From DASZTU01 sp035547675 (GTDB taxonomy: Bacteria > Pseudomonadota > Alphaproteobacteria > Rhizobiales > Devosiaceae), in assembly GCA_035547675.1 (NCBI GenBank), contig DASZUI010000061.1, forward strand, positions 1 to 11,615: a DNA stretch of 11,615 bases, given 5' to 3'. Numbering within the stretch: position 1 is the stretch's first letter; every line of letters starts with the position of its first letter. Made by a program: the position numbers and the translations under genes. The notes under the pieces were generated by a model. The model made no database searches. It was given only the letters and a program-made list of their open reading frames with translations, and was not told the DNA's origin. Positions 1 to 6,234 of this stretch are shown here, piece by piece.

Positions 1-1
1 T

Positions 2-133
2 GACGTGTGGAAAGGGCTCGATCTCGTTATGCTGCAGGAACCGACGGAGATGGATTTCGGCTTCACCTTCACGGCTGCGGACCCGGACGGCCACCGGCTC
101 CGCGTGTTCGCGATGAACGACAATCCGCGGTGA
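2..133 (+). CDS. VOC (glyoxalase-fold) family protein, C-terminal fragment
   Basis: This is the last 43 codons of a gene whose start lies before the window; it ends with TGA at 131-133. The visible end reads EPTEMDFGFTFTAADPDGHRL and then RVFAMNDNPR. An aromatic-rich strand followed by DPDGHRLRVF is the usual final beta-alpha-beta-beta strand pair of vicinal oxygen chelate proteins (glyoxalase I, dioxygenase and resistance proteins). In many metal-dependent members a Glu follows the DPDGH turn; here that stretch is RLRVF, so metal binding cannot be assumed. Substrate and function cannot be told from this fragment. It runs towards the minus-strand aminotransferase, with repeats filling the gap between them. 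The family call rests on a short motif, so it is moderately confident only. Confidence 0.6.
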   Translation, partial: DVWKGLDLVMLQEPTEMDFGFTFTAADPDGHRLRVFAMNDNPR

Positions 134-134
134 A

Positions 135-246
135 CCCCCTCACCTGCCTGCCGGCACCCTCTCCCACGAGGGGAGAGGGCCGATAAACGGCACCGCCTTG
201 CCTTCTCCCCTTGCGGGAGAAGGTGCCCGAAGGGCGGGTGAGGGGT
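135..246. repeat. RIME-like double-palindrome intergenic repeat
   Basis: The element is bounded by a 9-bp inverted repeat, CCCCTCACC (136-144) and GGTGAGGGG (237-245). Inside are two hairpins: CCCTCTCCC (157-165) with GGGAGAGGG (171-179), loop ACGAG, and CCTTCTCCC (201-209) with GGGAGAAGG (215-223), loop CTTGC. Size (about 110 bp) and the two-palindrome plan match my recollection of Rhizobium-specific intergenic mosaic elements (RIME). It starts two bases after the stop codon of the upstream gene. The family name is from memory and was not checked by alignment. Confidence 0.7.
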
Positions 247-327
247 CGGCGCGCAAATAACCCGTTCTTAAGTTCGGCGCGCGTTGCCCACTGCCATTCG
301 GGCATAGCCCTCATGGCCTTCTCGCCT

Positions 328-352
328 CAAATCGATCCACCGGATCGATTTG
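328..352. repeat. 11-bp perfect palindrome (CAAATCGATCC / GGATCGATTTG)
   Basis: Arms at 328-338 and 342-352 are perfect reverse complements around a 3-base spacer, ACC. It lies between the RIME-like element and repeat copy 1. Just upstream, TGCC-ATTCG-GGCA (292-304) could form a smaller hairpin. No protein-binding role can be assigned; a dispersed repeat module is the simplest reading. Confidence 0.6.
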
Positions 353-395
353 GCCTTCGGCACAGCTCGAAGCCTTCGAGGCTCCCTTCGGTTGC

Positions 396-480
396 ACCTC
401 AGGATGAGGTGGAGGAAATTCCACCGACCTCATGGTGAGGTGCGAGGCGAAGCCGAGCCTCGAACCATGGGCAGCGCGCG
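396..480. repeat. Dispersed palindromic repeat, copy 1
   Basis: The first dyad is ACCTCAGGATGAGGT (396-410). The second half (426-480) carries nested arms: CATGGT (431-436) with ACCATG (464-469), and CGAGGC (443-448) with GCCTCG (457-462). The segment 426-480 is identical to 5424-5478 at 54 of 55 bases (one A/T change at 450). A more diverged relative lies at 2774-2871. It abuts the 3' end of the minus-strand aminotransferase gene, six bases from its last base. Confidence 0.8.
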
Positions 481-485
481 CTGCC

Positions 486-1646
486 CTACCCCCGCAAAAA
501 CTTCCCCATCCGCTCCAACGCCTCAACCATTGTCGCCTCCGAGCCGGCATAGGAGAAGCGGACATAGCGGGCGCCGGTGACCCGGTCGAAATCGGCGCCG
601 GGGGTGGCGGCGACCCCTGCCTGCTCCAGTAATTGCTTGCAGAAGGCCATGCTGTCATTGGTGAAGGAGGAAACGTCGGCATAGGCATAGAAGGCGCCAT
701 CGCCGGGCGCGACACCGAAGCCGAGGGCCTGAAGCCCGGCGGTCAGCACCTCGCGGTTGCGGGCATAGATGGCCTTCTGCACCTCGGCATAATCACGCTC
801 GCTGAGCGCCACGCGGCCGGCGATCTGGCTGAGCGTCGGGGCGGAGATGAAAAGGTTCTGCTGCAGCATCTCGACGCGGCGGACCAGTTCGGCCGGCAGC
901 ACCATCCAGCCGATCCGCCAGCCGGTCATGCAGTAATATTTGGAGAAGCTGTTGATGACGATGGCGTCGCGGCCGAACTCCAGTGCGCTGACCGAAGGCC
1001 CGCGAAAATCGAGGCCGTGATAAATCTCGTCCGAGATCAGGCGGATGCCGAGCCGGCGGCAGGTGGCGACGATTTCGCCCAGGCCGTCGCGGGCGACGGC
1101 GGCGCCGGTCGGGTTGGCGGGGCTGGCGAAAAGCAGGCCGTCAAAGGGCGTTCGCGCATAAGCCGCTTCGATGTCGGCGGCAGTCAGACGCCAGCCGTTC
1201 GACACGCCCAGCTCGATTTCGACGACCTCGATGCCGAGCCCGGCCAGCGTATTCAGATAAGCCGGATAGCCGGGCCGGGTAATGGCGATCCGCGCCGTTC
1301 GTTCGAAGGCGCCGAGGAAGGCGAGGATGAAACCCGCCGAGGAGCCCATTGTGACGACAATGTTTTCGGGATCGACCGTGGTGCCGTGCTGCGCCTCATA
1401 ATAGCCCGCGAGCGCCTCGCGCAGGGACAGCAGGCCCTTGGCGGGGGTATAGGGCTGGCCTTCCGGCAGGGCGGCACGCACGGCCTCGAGCACTTTCGGT
1501 GCCGGCGGCGCGGCGGGCTCGCCGATTTCGAGATGGCAGATCGTGCGTCCCTGCGCCTCGAGCTGCCGCGCGCTGGCGAGGATTTCCATGGCGTGGAACG
1601 GCATCAGCTCGGTAATTTGGCTCACCCGGTGTTGGCTGGAGGACAC
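486..1646 (-). CDS. Class I/II PLP-dependent aminotransferase
   Basis: The 386-residue protein is a fold-type I aminotransferase that would move an amino group between an amino acid and a 2-oxoacid in the cytoplasm. Visible landmarks are HLEIGEP near 38-44, GSSAG (101-105, phosphate contact), SPANPTG (175-181, Asn178), SDEIYH (205-210, Asp206 and Tyr209 contacting the cofactor), the Schiff-base Lys236 in NSFSKYYCMTGWRIGW, and Arg363 in YVRFSYAG for the substrate carboxylate. Length and motifs fit the family-I (aspartate/aromatic) group, but the substrate cannot be read from sequence, so no symbol is given. The open frame begins with GTG at 1646, with only a weak AGG upstream. A second GTG at codon 8 and ATGs at codons 15 and 20 are alternatives; codons 15 and 20 would cut into the conserved N-terminal arm. 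It is divergent from the DsbA-like gene, and its stop is next to repeat copy 1. Confidence 0.93.
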   Translation of the reverse strand: MSSSQHRVSQITELMPFHAMEILASARQLEAQGRTICHLEIGEPAAPPAPKVLEAVRAALPEGQPYTPAKGLLSLREALAGYYEAQHGTTVDPENIVVTMGSSAGFILAFLGAFERTARIAITRPGYPAYLNTLAGLGIEVVEIELGVSNGWRLTAADIEAAYARTPFDGLLFASPANPTGAAVARDGLGEIVATCRRLGIRLISDEIYHGLDFRGPSVSALEFGRDAIVINSFSKYYCMTGWRIGWMVLPAELVRRVEMLQQNLFISAPTLSQIAGRVALSERDYAEVQKAIYARNREVLTAGLQALGFGVAPGDGAFYAYADVSSFTNDSMAFCKQLLEQAGVAATPGADFDRVTGARYVRFSYAGSEATMVEALERMGKFLRG

Positions 1647-1764
1647 GCTGGCCTACCGGCTTGGCGGCTTGGCCTCAACAGGAATTGATGTGCGGGGCGG
1701 CAAACGCTAACGCTTGCTGGCGCCGCACCGGCTAAGCTCGTGGCGGGCCATGCGGGAGACAAAG

Positions 1765-2697
1765 ATGCGCCGCCTCGAAATCGCAGTCCTTTTCGTGCTC
1801 GGCGTCGTCGGCGGTGCGGTCGGCAGCGCTTGGTATTACCACCAGGCGCCGGTCGCGACGGACAAGGCGGCCGTCGAGGCGATCGTGGATGCCCGGCTCG
1901 CGCAGGCGCCCAAGCCGGCCCTCGATACCGACGGCGTCAAGTCGATCGTCACGCAGATGCTCGCGGCGGCGGACGAAAAGACCAAGCAGAATTCGGTGGC
2001 CACCATCGCTTCGCTCGATCCCAAGACGCTCGATCCGATGATCGAAACCTACCTGATGAACAACCCGACCGTGCTGACGCGGATGAGCGACGCGCTCGAC
2101 AAGCAGAACAAGGCGGACGAAGCGGCCAAGAACAAGGCGGCGATCGCCCAGAACAGCGCCGCCATTTACGACGCCAACGACGTCGTGCTCGGCAACCCCA
2201 AGGGCGATGTGACGCTGGTCGAGATGTTCGACTACAACTGCACCTATTGCCGGGGCGCCCTGCCTAACCTCGCGACCCTGCTTTCCACCGACAAGAACCT
2301 CAAGGTCGAGCTGAAGCAGTTCCCGATCCTCTCCCAGGGATCGGTGGAGGCGGCCAAAGTCGCCGTGCAGGTGGCGCGGTCGGGCAAGGACTACTGGGCC
2401 TTCCACCAGGCGCTCTATTCCTCCCGGGGCGAGGTGGATGCCGGCGCGGCGCTGGACGAGGCCAAGACCCTCGGGCTCGACCCCGACAAGCTCAAGGCCG
2501 GCATGGATGGCGACGACGTCGCTAGCGTCATCCAGAAATCCTACGACCTCGCCAAGGCGCTCAATGTCACGGGAACGCCGACCTATATCATCGGCGACGA
2601 GATCATCCCCGGCGCCGTGCCGCTCGACCAACTCCAGGCGGCAATCGCCAATATGCGCGCCTGCGGCAGTGCCCTGGGCTGCCCGGCGAAGGGGTAA
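1765..2697 (+). CDS. DsbA/ScsC-like thiol:disulfide oxidoreductase, N-terminally anchored or secreted
   Basis: The 310-residue protein should form or shuffle disulfides in the periplasm. It opens with MRR and a hydrophobic segment (about 5-23) that acts as an uncleaved anchor or signal peptide. Residues 84-115 (IETYLMNNPTVLTRMSDALD core) resemble the N-terminal oligomerisation region of ScsC/Com1-type proteins. The thioredoxin fold follows, with active-site CTYC at 159-162 and the cis-proline loop TGTPTY (Thr271-Pro272). A second cysteine pair, CGSALGC (300-306), lies at the extreme C-terminus and is unusual. ATG 1765 was chosen because GGGAG sits a good distance upstream and the hydrophobic segment starts at once. 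ATG 1750 and TTG 1714 are in frame but add a polar, arginine-containing stretch and lack a clear ribosome site. Whether it is an oxidase (DsbA) or an isomerase (ScsC-like) is open. Confidence 0.9.
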   Translation: MRRLEIAVLFVLGVVGGAVGSAWYYHQAPVATDKAAVEAIVDARLAQAPKPALDTDGVKSIVTQMLAAADEKTKQNSVATIASLDPKTLDPMIETYLMNNPTVLTRMSDALDKQNKADEAAKNKAAIAQNSAAIYDANDVVLGNPKGDVTLVEMFDYNCTYCRGALPNLATLLSTDKNLKVELKQFPILSQGSVEAAKVAVQVARSGKDYWAFHQALYSSRGEVDAGAALDEAKTLGLDPDKLKAGMDGDDVASVIQKSYDLAKALNVTGTPTYIIGDEIIPGAVPLDQLQAAIANMRACGSALGCPAKG

Positions 2698-2723
2698 CCA
2701 GCCATTCGGCTGGACCGATTTTT
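2698..2723 (+). terminator. Candidate terminator after the DsbA-like gene
   Basis: CCAGCC (2698-2703) pairs with GGCTGG (2708-2713) around loop ATTC. After ACCGA comes TTTTT (2719-2723). It begins at the base after the TAA stop. The five-base gap before the T run is longer than ideal, so strength is uncertain. The same plan recurs at the end of accC. Confidence 0.5.
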
Positions 2724-2916
2724 CGATGTGGGCAGGTAGGGTGGTCGGCGCGGCGAAGTTGGCGCGCGCCGCCCATCCTTCGACAAGCTCAGGATGAGCT
2801 TGCAGCTCCTGGTCGCGCAGCTCCATATTCCACGGCTTCATGGTGAGCCTGTCGAGCCATGGGCAGCGCGCACGCTACCTCGCCGCCCCGAAAAAATCGG
2901 TCCAGCCGAATGGCTG
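2699..2916. repeat. 218-bp segment bounded by 25-bp perfect inverted repeats
   Basis: Bases 2699-2723 are the exact reverse complement of 2892-2916 (CAGCCATTCGG at the outer end, ATTTTT / AAAAAT at the inner end). Repeat copy 2 lies between the arms. There is no open frame of note inside and no obvious target-site duplication (AAC on the left, CCT on the right). It fills most of the 294-base gap between the DsbA-like gene and aroQ. A miniature element or a mosaic of repeat modules would both fit. Confidence 0.7.
2774..2871. repeat. Dispersed palindromic repeat, diverged copy 2
   Basis: CATCCT (2774-2779) and AGGATG (2791-2796) flank TCGACAAGCTC, giving one hairpin. TCATGGTGAGCCTGTCGAGCCATGGG (split at 2838-2863) and the tail CAGCGCGC match the second half of copies 1 and 3, with a shorter inner stem. 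The CATCCTTCGA start is shared with copy 3. It is the most diverged of the three copies. Confidence 0.65.
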
Positions 2917-2991
2917 CCTGGTTGCTTTTCGGTGCAATTCCTATAGGTCCACTTGCGCCTTCGCGGGGTTGAAGGCACAAGGCGGACTAAC

Positions 2992-3432
2992 ATGGCCAAA
3001 CCGATCCTCGTCCTCAACGGTCCCAACCTGAACCTGTTGGGCGTCCGGGAGCCTGCGACCTACGGCAGCGACACGCTCGCCGGGATCGAACGGCTATGCA
3101 CCGAGACGGCCGCGGCCGCGGGGCTCGCCATAGACTTCCGCCAGTCCAACCACGAAGGCGAGCTCGTCACCTGGATCCAGCAGGCGCGCGGCGAGATTGC
3201 CGGGCTGGTGATCAACCCGGCGGCTTATTCCCATACTTCGGTCGCAATTCCCGACGCATTGAGGATGCTCGACGTGCCCATCGTCGAGGTACACCTCACG
3301 AATATCCATCAGCGCGAAGCCTTCCGCCATCATTCATACGTTTCAGCCGTAGCGGGCGGCGTCATTTGCGGGCTCGGGGCGCAAGGGTATAGGTTCGCCA
3401 TCCTCGCGCTGGCCGAAAAACTCAAGGAATGA
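2992..3432 (+). CDS. aroQ: Type II 3-dehydroquinate dehydratase
   Basis: AroQ converts 3-dehydroquinate to 3-dehydroshikimate, the third step of the shikimate pathway, as a cytoplasmic dodecamer. The 146-residue length is typical. Family signatures are all present: NGPNLNLLG (9-17), lid-loop Arg19 and catalytic Tyr24 in REPATYG, SNHEGELV (52-59), Asn75 and His81 in INPAAYSHTS, His101 in EVHLTNIH, and Arg112 in FRHHSY. These positions agree with the numbering I recall for the Mycobacterium tuberculosis enzyme. ATG 2992 has AAGG about ten bases upstream and gives the canonical MAKPILVLNGPN start. An upstream TTG at 2953 would only add a basic tail. It heads a co-directional group with accB and accC; the stop is 26 bases before the accB start chosen here. 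Confidence 0.97.
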   Translation: MAKPILVLNGPNLNLLGVREPATYGSDTLAGIERLCTETAAAAGLAIDFRQSNHEGELVTWIQQARGEIAGLVINPAAYSHTSVAIPDALRMLDVPIVEVHLTNIHQREAFRHHSYVSAVAGGVICGLGAQGYRFAILALAEKLKE

Positions 3433-3458
3433 ACGTCTTGCCGAGAGAGACAAGAGTC

Positions 3459-3956
3459 ATGAACAAAGCCGCCCAGGTCGACCAGGACCTCGTCAGGACG
3501 ATTGCCGAGCTGGTCAACCAGCAGAATTTGGCCGAGATCGAGATCGAAATCGAGGGGTTCCGCGTGCGCGTGACGCGCGCCTATGCCAGCCCCGCCGCGG
3601 CGCCCGTCCCCGTCTATGCCGCCGCCCCGCAGGCGGCGCCGGCCCCGGCCGCCGCGCCGGGCGCATCGCATGCCCCCGCAGCGGCGGGCGCCGCCGCCCC
3701 GGCCGAGGATCTGGCGGCCAGCCCCAATACACTCACTTCGCCCATGGTCGGTACGGCCTATCGGGCGCCCGAGCCCAATGCGGCGCCGTTCGTCGAGATC
3801 GGCACCAAGGTCTCGGAAGGGCAGACGGTGCTCATCATCGAGGCGATGAAGACCATGAACCAGATTCCGGCGCATCGCTCCGGCACGGTCACCCGCATCC
3901 TCGTCGACGATTCGCAGCCCGTCGAATATGGCGAGCCGCTGATCGTCATCGAGTAA
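3459..3956 (+). CDS. accB: Biotin carboxyl carrier protein of acetyl-CoA carboxylase
   Basis: AccB carries biotin between the carboxylase (AccC) and the carboxyltransferase (AccAD) in malonyl-CoA synthesis. The 165-residue protein has the usual three parts: an N-terminal helix and strand region (DLVRTIAELVNQQNLAEIEI, about 10-30), an Ala/Pro-rich linker (about 42-88), and the C-terminal biotinyl domain. The domain contains SPMVGTAYRAP with the exposed thumb region and EAMKTM, where Lys131 is the biotin acceptor. ATG 3459 is chosen because a GAGAGA stretch lies upstream and the protein then starts like other rhizobial AccB proteins. An in-frame ATG at 3429 overlaps the aroQ stop as ATGA and adds ten residues; it cannot be excluded. 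The accC start follows six bases after the stop, so the two are surely cotranscribed. Confidence 0.97.
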   Translation: MNKAAQVDQDLVRTIAELVNQQNLAEIEIEIEGFRVRVTRAYASPAAAPVPVYAAAPQAAPAPAAAPGASHAPAAAGAAAPAEDLAASPNTLTSPMVGTAYRAPEPNAAPFVEIGTKVSEGQTVLIIEAMKTMNQIPAHRSGTVTRILVDDSQPVEYGEPLIVIE

Positions 3957-3962
3957 GCCCCG

Positions 3963-5321
3963 ATGTTCCAGAAAGTCCTCATCGCCAATCGCGGCGAGAT
4001 CGCGCTCAGGATCCTGCGCGCCTGCAAGGAGCTGGGCATTTCGACGGTCGCCGTCCACTCGCAGGCCGATGCGAACGCCATGCATGTGCGGCTCGCCGAC
4101 GAGAGCGTCTGCATCGGGCCGAACGCGGCCAAGGACTCCTACCTCAACATTCCGTCCATCGTTGCCGCCTGCGAGATCACGGGCGCGGACGCAGTCCATC
4201 CGGGCTACGGATTTTTGAGCGAAAATGCGCGATTTGCGCAGATTTTGCTCGACCACAAGATCGCCTTCATCGGCCCCTCGCCGCACCATATCGAGATCAT
4301 GGGCGACAAGATCACCGCCAAGAAGACGGCGGTGGAGCTCGGCATTCCGGTGGTCCCCGGCTCGGATGGCGAGGTGAAGACACCGGCCGAGGCACAGGCC
4401 CTGGCGAAAGAAATCGGCTACCCGGTCATCATCAAGGCGACGGCGGGCGGCGGCGGGCGCGGCATGAAGGTCGCCCGCAATGACGAGGAAATGGCCGTGC
4501 AGCTCGCCACGGCGCGTTCCGAGGCCAAGGCTGCCTTCGGCAATGACTCCGTCTATATCGAGAAATATCTCGAAAAGCCGCGCCATATCGAGGTGCAGAT
4601 CATCGGCGACGGCCAGGGCAACGCCATTCACCTGGGCACACGCGACTGCTCGCTGCAGCGCCGGCACCAGAAGGTCTGGGAAGAGGCGCTGGCGCCGACC
4701 GTCCCGGCCGATCAGCAGGCCCGCATCGGCGAAATCTGCGCCGCCGCCATGCGCAAGCTCAAATATTCGGGCGCGGGCACGATCGAATTCCTCTACGAGA
4801 ACGGGGAATTCTACTTCATCGAAATGAACACGCGGCTGCAGGTCGAGCACCCGGTTACCGAGCGCGTCACCAGCATCGACATCGTCTATGAGCAGATCAG
4901 CGTCGCCTCGGGCGAAAAGCTGTCGCTCAGCCAAGAGGATGTGCGCTTCAACGGCCATGCCATCGAGGTGCGCATCAATGCCGAGGACCCGCAGACCTTC
5001 GCGCCCTCGCCCGGCAAGATCACCTTCTACCATCCGGCCGGCGGGTTCGGGGTCCGCATCGATTCGGCCGTCTATCAGGGCTATGTGATCCCGCCCTATT
5101 ACGACAGCCTGATCGGCAAGCTGATCGTCCACGGCCGCACGCGCGAGGAATGCCTGCAGCGCCTGAGGCGGGCGATCGACGAGTTCGTCGTCGACGGCAT
5201 CAAGACCACCCTGCCCCTGTTCCAGCGGCTGGTGCGGGAGCCGGAGATCATCGCCGGAGAGTATGACATCCACTGGCTGGAAAAGTATTTGGCGGCGAAC
5301 CCGGGCATTCGCCCGGACTGA
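3963..5321 (+). CDS. accC: Biotin carboxylase subunit of acetyl-CoA carboxylase
   Basis: AccC uses ATP and bicarbonate to carboxylate biotin on AccB. At 452 residues it is full length. It starts with the biotin-carboxylase N domain (KVLIANRGEIALRIL), followed by the ATP-grasp domain with Lys116 (MGDK), Lys158 and the glycine loop KATAGGGGRGMK, HIEVQIIGDG (208-217), and Lys237 in RRHQKVWEE. EFLYENGEFYFIEMNTRLQ and VEHPVTE hold the metal and substrate residues Glu275, Glu287, Asn289, Arg291 and Glu295. Arg337 is in RINAED. These match the E. coli catalytic set, most with a one-residue shift. The spacing to accB is six bases. The last codons also form the stem of a terminator-like hairpin, so translation and termination signals overlap here. 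Confidence 0.98.
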   Translation: MFQKVLIANRGEIALRILRACKELGISTVAVHSQADANAMHVRLADESVCIGPNAAKDSYLNIPSIVAACEITGADAVHPGYGFLSENARFAQILLDHKIAFIGPSPHHIEIMGDKITAKKTAVELGIPVVPGSDGEVKTPAEAQALAKEIGYPVIIKATAGGGGRGMKVARNDEEMAVQLATARSEAKAAFGNDSVYIEKYLEKPRHIEVQIIGDGQGNAIHLGTRDCSLQRRHQKVWEEALAPTVPADQQARIGEICAAAMRKLKYSGAGTIEFLYENGEFYFIEMNTRLQVEHPVTERVTSIDIVYEQISVASGEKLSLSQEDVRFNGHAIEVRINAEDPQTFAPSPGKITFYHPAGGFGVRIDSAVYQGYVIPPYYDSLIGKLIVHGRTREECLQRLRRAIDEFVVDGIKTTLPLFQRLVREPEIIAGEYDIHWLEKYLAANPGIRPD

Positions 5322-5325
5322 TTTT
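5301..5325 (+). terminator. Candidate terminator overlapping the accC stop
   Basis: CCGGGC (5301-5306) pairs with GCCCGG (5311-5316) around loop ATTC. ACTGA, which includes the accC stop codon, precedes TTTTT (5321-5325 counting the A of TGA as the first base). The plan is the same as at 2698-2723, but with different stem bases. It would end the aroQ-accB-accC transcript. Confidence 0.5.
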
Positions 5326-5353
5326 TGGGGTGGTCGGGTAGGGAGTGTGCGGC

Positions 5354-5478
5354 CCATCCTTCGAGGGTCCCCCGGATTAAGTCCGGGGTCCCACCTCAGG
5401 ATGAGGTTGGTGTTTGTTTCCACGACCTCATGGTGAGGTGCGAGGCGTAGCCGAGCCTCGAACCATGGGCAGCGCGCG
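5354..5478. repeat. Dispersed palindromic repeat, copy 3
   Basis: The left half has CCATCCTTCGAGG, then an inserted hairpin CCCCGGA (5370-5376) with TCCGGGG (5382-5388), then CCTCAGGATGAGG. The right half, 5424-5478, matches copy 1 (426-480) at 54 of 55 bases and contains nested CATGGT/ACCATG and CGAGGC/GCCTCG arms. It occupies most of the accC-aat gap. Confidence 0.8.
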
Positions 5479-5523
5479 CCTGCCCCGCGACGTCAAACCC
5501 GGCCAGGACGAAGCTGGCAAGCC

Positions 5524-5552
5524 TTGGCCGGAGCGGTGGCAAGGCGCATATT
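5524..5552 (+). promoter_or_regulatory. Candidate aat promoter
   Basis: TTGGCC (5524-5529) and CATATT (5547-5552) are separated by 17 bases. Transcription would then begin at or within a base or two of the aat ATG at 5559. The match to a housekeeping promoter is partial, and alternative starts further upstream cannot be excluded. Confidence 0.3.
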
Positions 5553-5558
5553 GGGTGC

Positions 5559-6197
5559 ATGACCAAAAAGCCCGATCCGTTTGCGATCGACCTGACGCCG
5601 GAGCTGATCATCCGGGCCTATGCCGCGGGCATCTTCCCGATGGCCGAGGACGCCAATTCGCCGGACCTGTTCTGGGTATCGCCGGAAATGCGCGGCATCC
5701 TGCCGCTCGACGGCTTCCACGTCTCCAAGAGCCTGCGCAAGACGCTGAAGCGGCATCCCTACAGCGTCGAGGTCGACACCGATTTCGACGCGGTCATCGA
5801 GGGCTGCGCCACGGCGGGGGAGGACCGGCGGTCGACCTGGATCAATCCCGCGATCCGGCGGCTTTACGGCGCGCTTTTCCGGCGCGGGCTCGTGCACACG
5901 GTCGAAGTCTGGGATGGCGGCGAGCTAGTCGGCGGCCTTTATGGCGTGGCGCTGGGGGCGGCGTTCTTCGGCGAATCCATGTTCCACCGCAAGACCGACG
6001 CCAGCAAGATCGCGCTGGCCCATCTGGTCGAACGCCTCAAGGCCGGCGGTTTCATGCTGCTCGATACGCAATTCGTGACGCCGCACCTCGCGAGCCTCGG
6101 CGGCATCGAGATTCCCCGGGCGAGCTATGAGGCGGCCCTGAGCGAAGCCCTGGGACACAAGGGCGACTTCTTTGCGCTCCACGGGGATCGTGTTTGA
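5559..6197 (+). CDS. aat: Leucyl/phenylalanyl-tRNA-protein transferase
   Basis: Aat moves Leu or Phe from a charged tRNA to the N-terminus of proteins that begin with Lys or Arg, marking them for ClpS/ClpAP degradation (N-degron pathway). The 212-residue cytoplasmic protein shows the family blocks in order: ITPEL-like LTPELIIRAYAAGIFPM (12-28), FWVSPEMRGILPLDGFHVSKSL, the segment ending in STWINPAI, GGLYGVALGAAFFGESMF, and FMLLDTQFVTPHLASLGG. The last two blocks form the GNAT-like catalytic and tRNA-binding core. No good ribosome site precedes ATG 5559; the bases upstream are TATTGGGTGC. The start is placed by the family's normal length. It is separated from accC by 237 bases with a repeat and converges with the DUF2155 gene. 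Confidence 0.96.
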   Translation: MTKKPDPFAIDLTPELIIRAYAAGIFPMAEDANSPDLFWVSPEMRGILPLDGFHVSKSLRKTLKRHPYSVEVDTDFDAVIEGCATAGEDRRSTWINPAIRRLYGALFRRGLVHTVEVWDGGELVGGLYGVALGAAFFGESMFHRKTDASKIALAHLVERLKAGGFMLLDTQFVTPHLASLGGIEIPRASYEAALSEALGHKGDFFALHGDRV

Positions 6198-6234
6198 GGC
6201 TGAGGCTGCCCGAGCCCGCGAGAGTGCCTGCTGC

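Noticed and set aside
1700..1717. Imperfect palindrome GCAAACGCTAACGCTTGC in the divergent aminotransferase/DsbA region
   Set aside because: It has two mismatched pairs in nine and no known regulator match; it could be chance in a GC-rich gap.
1714..1764. Upstream starts for the DsbA-like gene (TTG 1714, ATG 1750)
   Set aside because: They would place a polar arginine-containing stretch before the hydrophobic anchor and lack a clear ribosome site, unlike ATG 1765 with GGGAG upstream.
633..2841. Long open frames opposite the aminotransferase (633-1688) and the DsbA-like gene (1732-2841)
   Set aside because: Both are antisense shadows of well-supported genes, with low-complexity translations.
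2919..2947. Promoter for aroQ around CTATAG (2941-2946)
   Set aside because: The nearest good -35 (TTGCTT, 2922-2927) is only 13 bases away, too short; no convincing alternative at the right distance.
3330..5423. Minus-strand open frame of 697 codons opposite accB and accC
   Set aside because: It is the shadow of accB and accC, with composition typical of antisense frames and no recognisable motif.
5414..6130. Plus-strand 238-codon frame overlapping aat
   Set aside because: It starts inside repeat copy 3 and runs out of frame through aat; the aat frame carries all family motifs.
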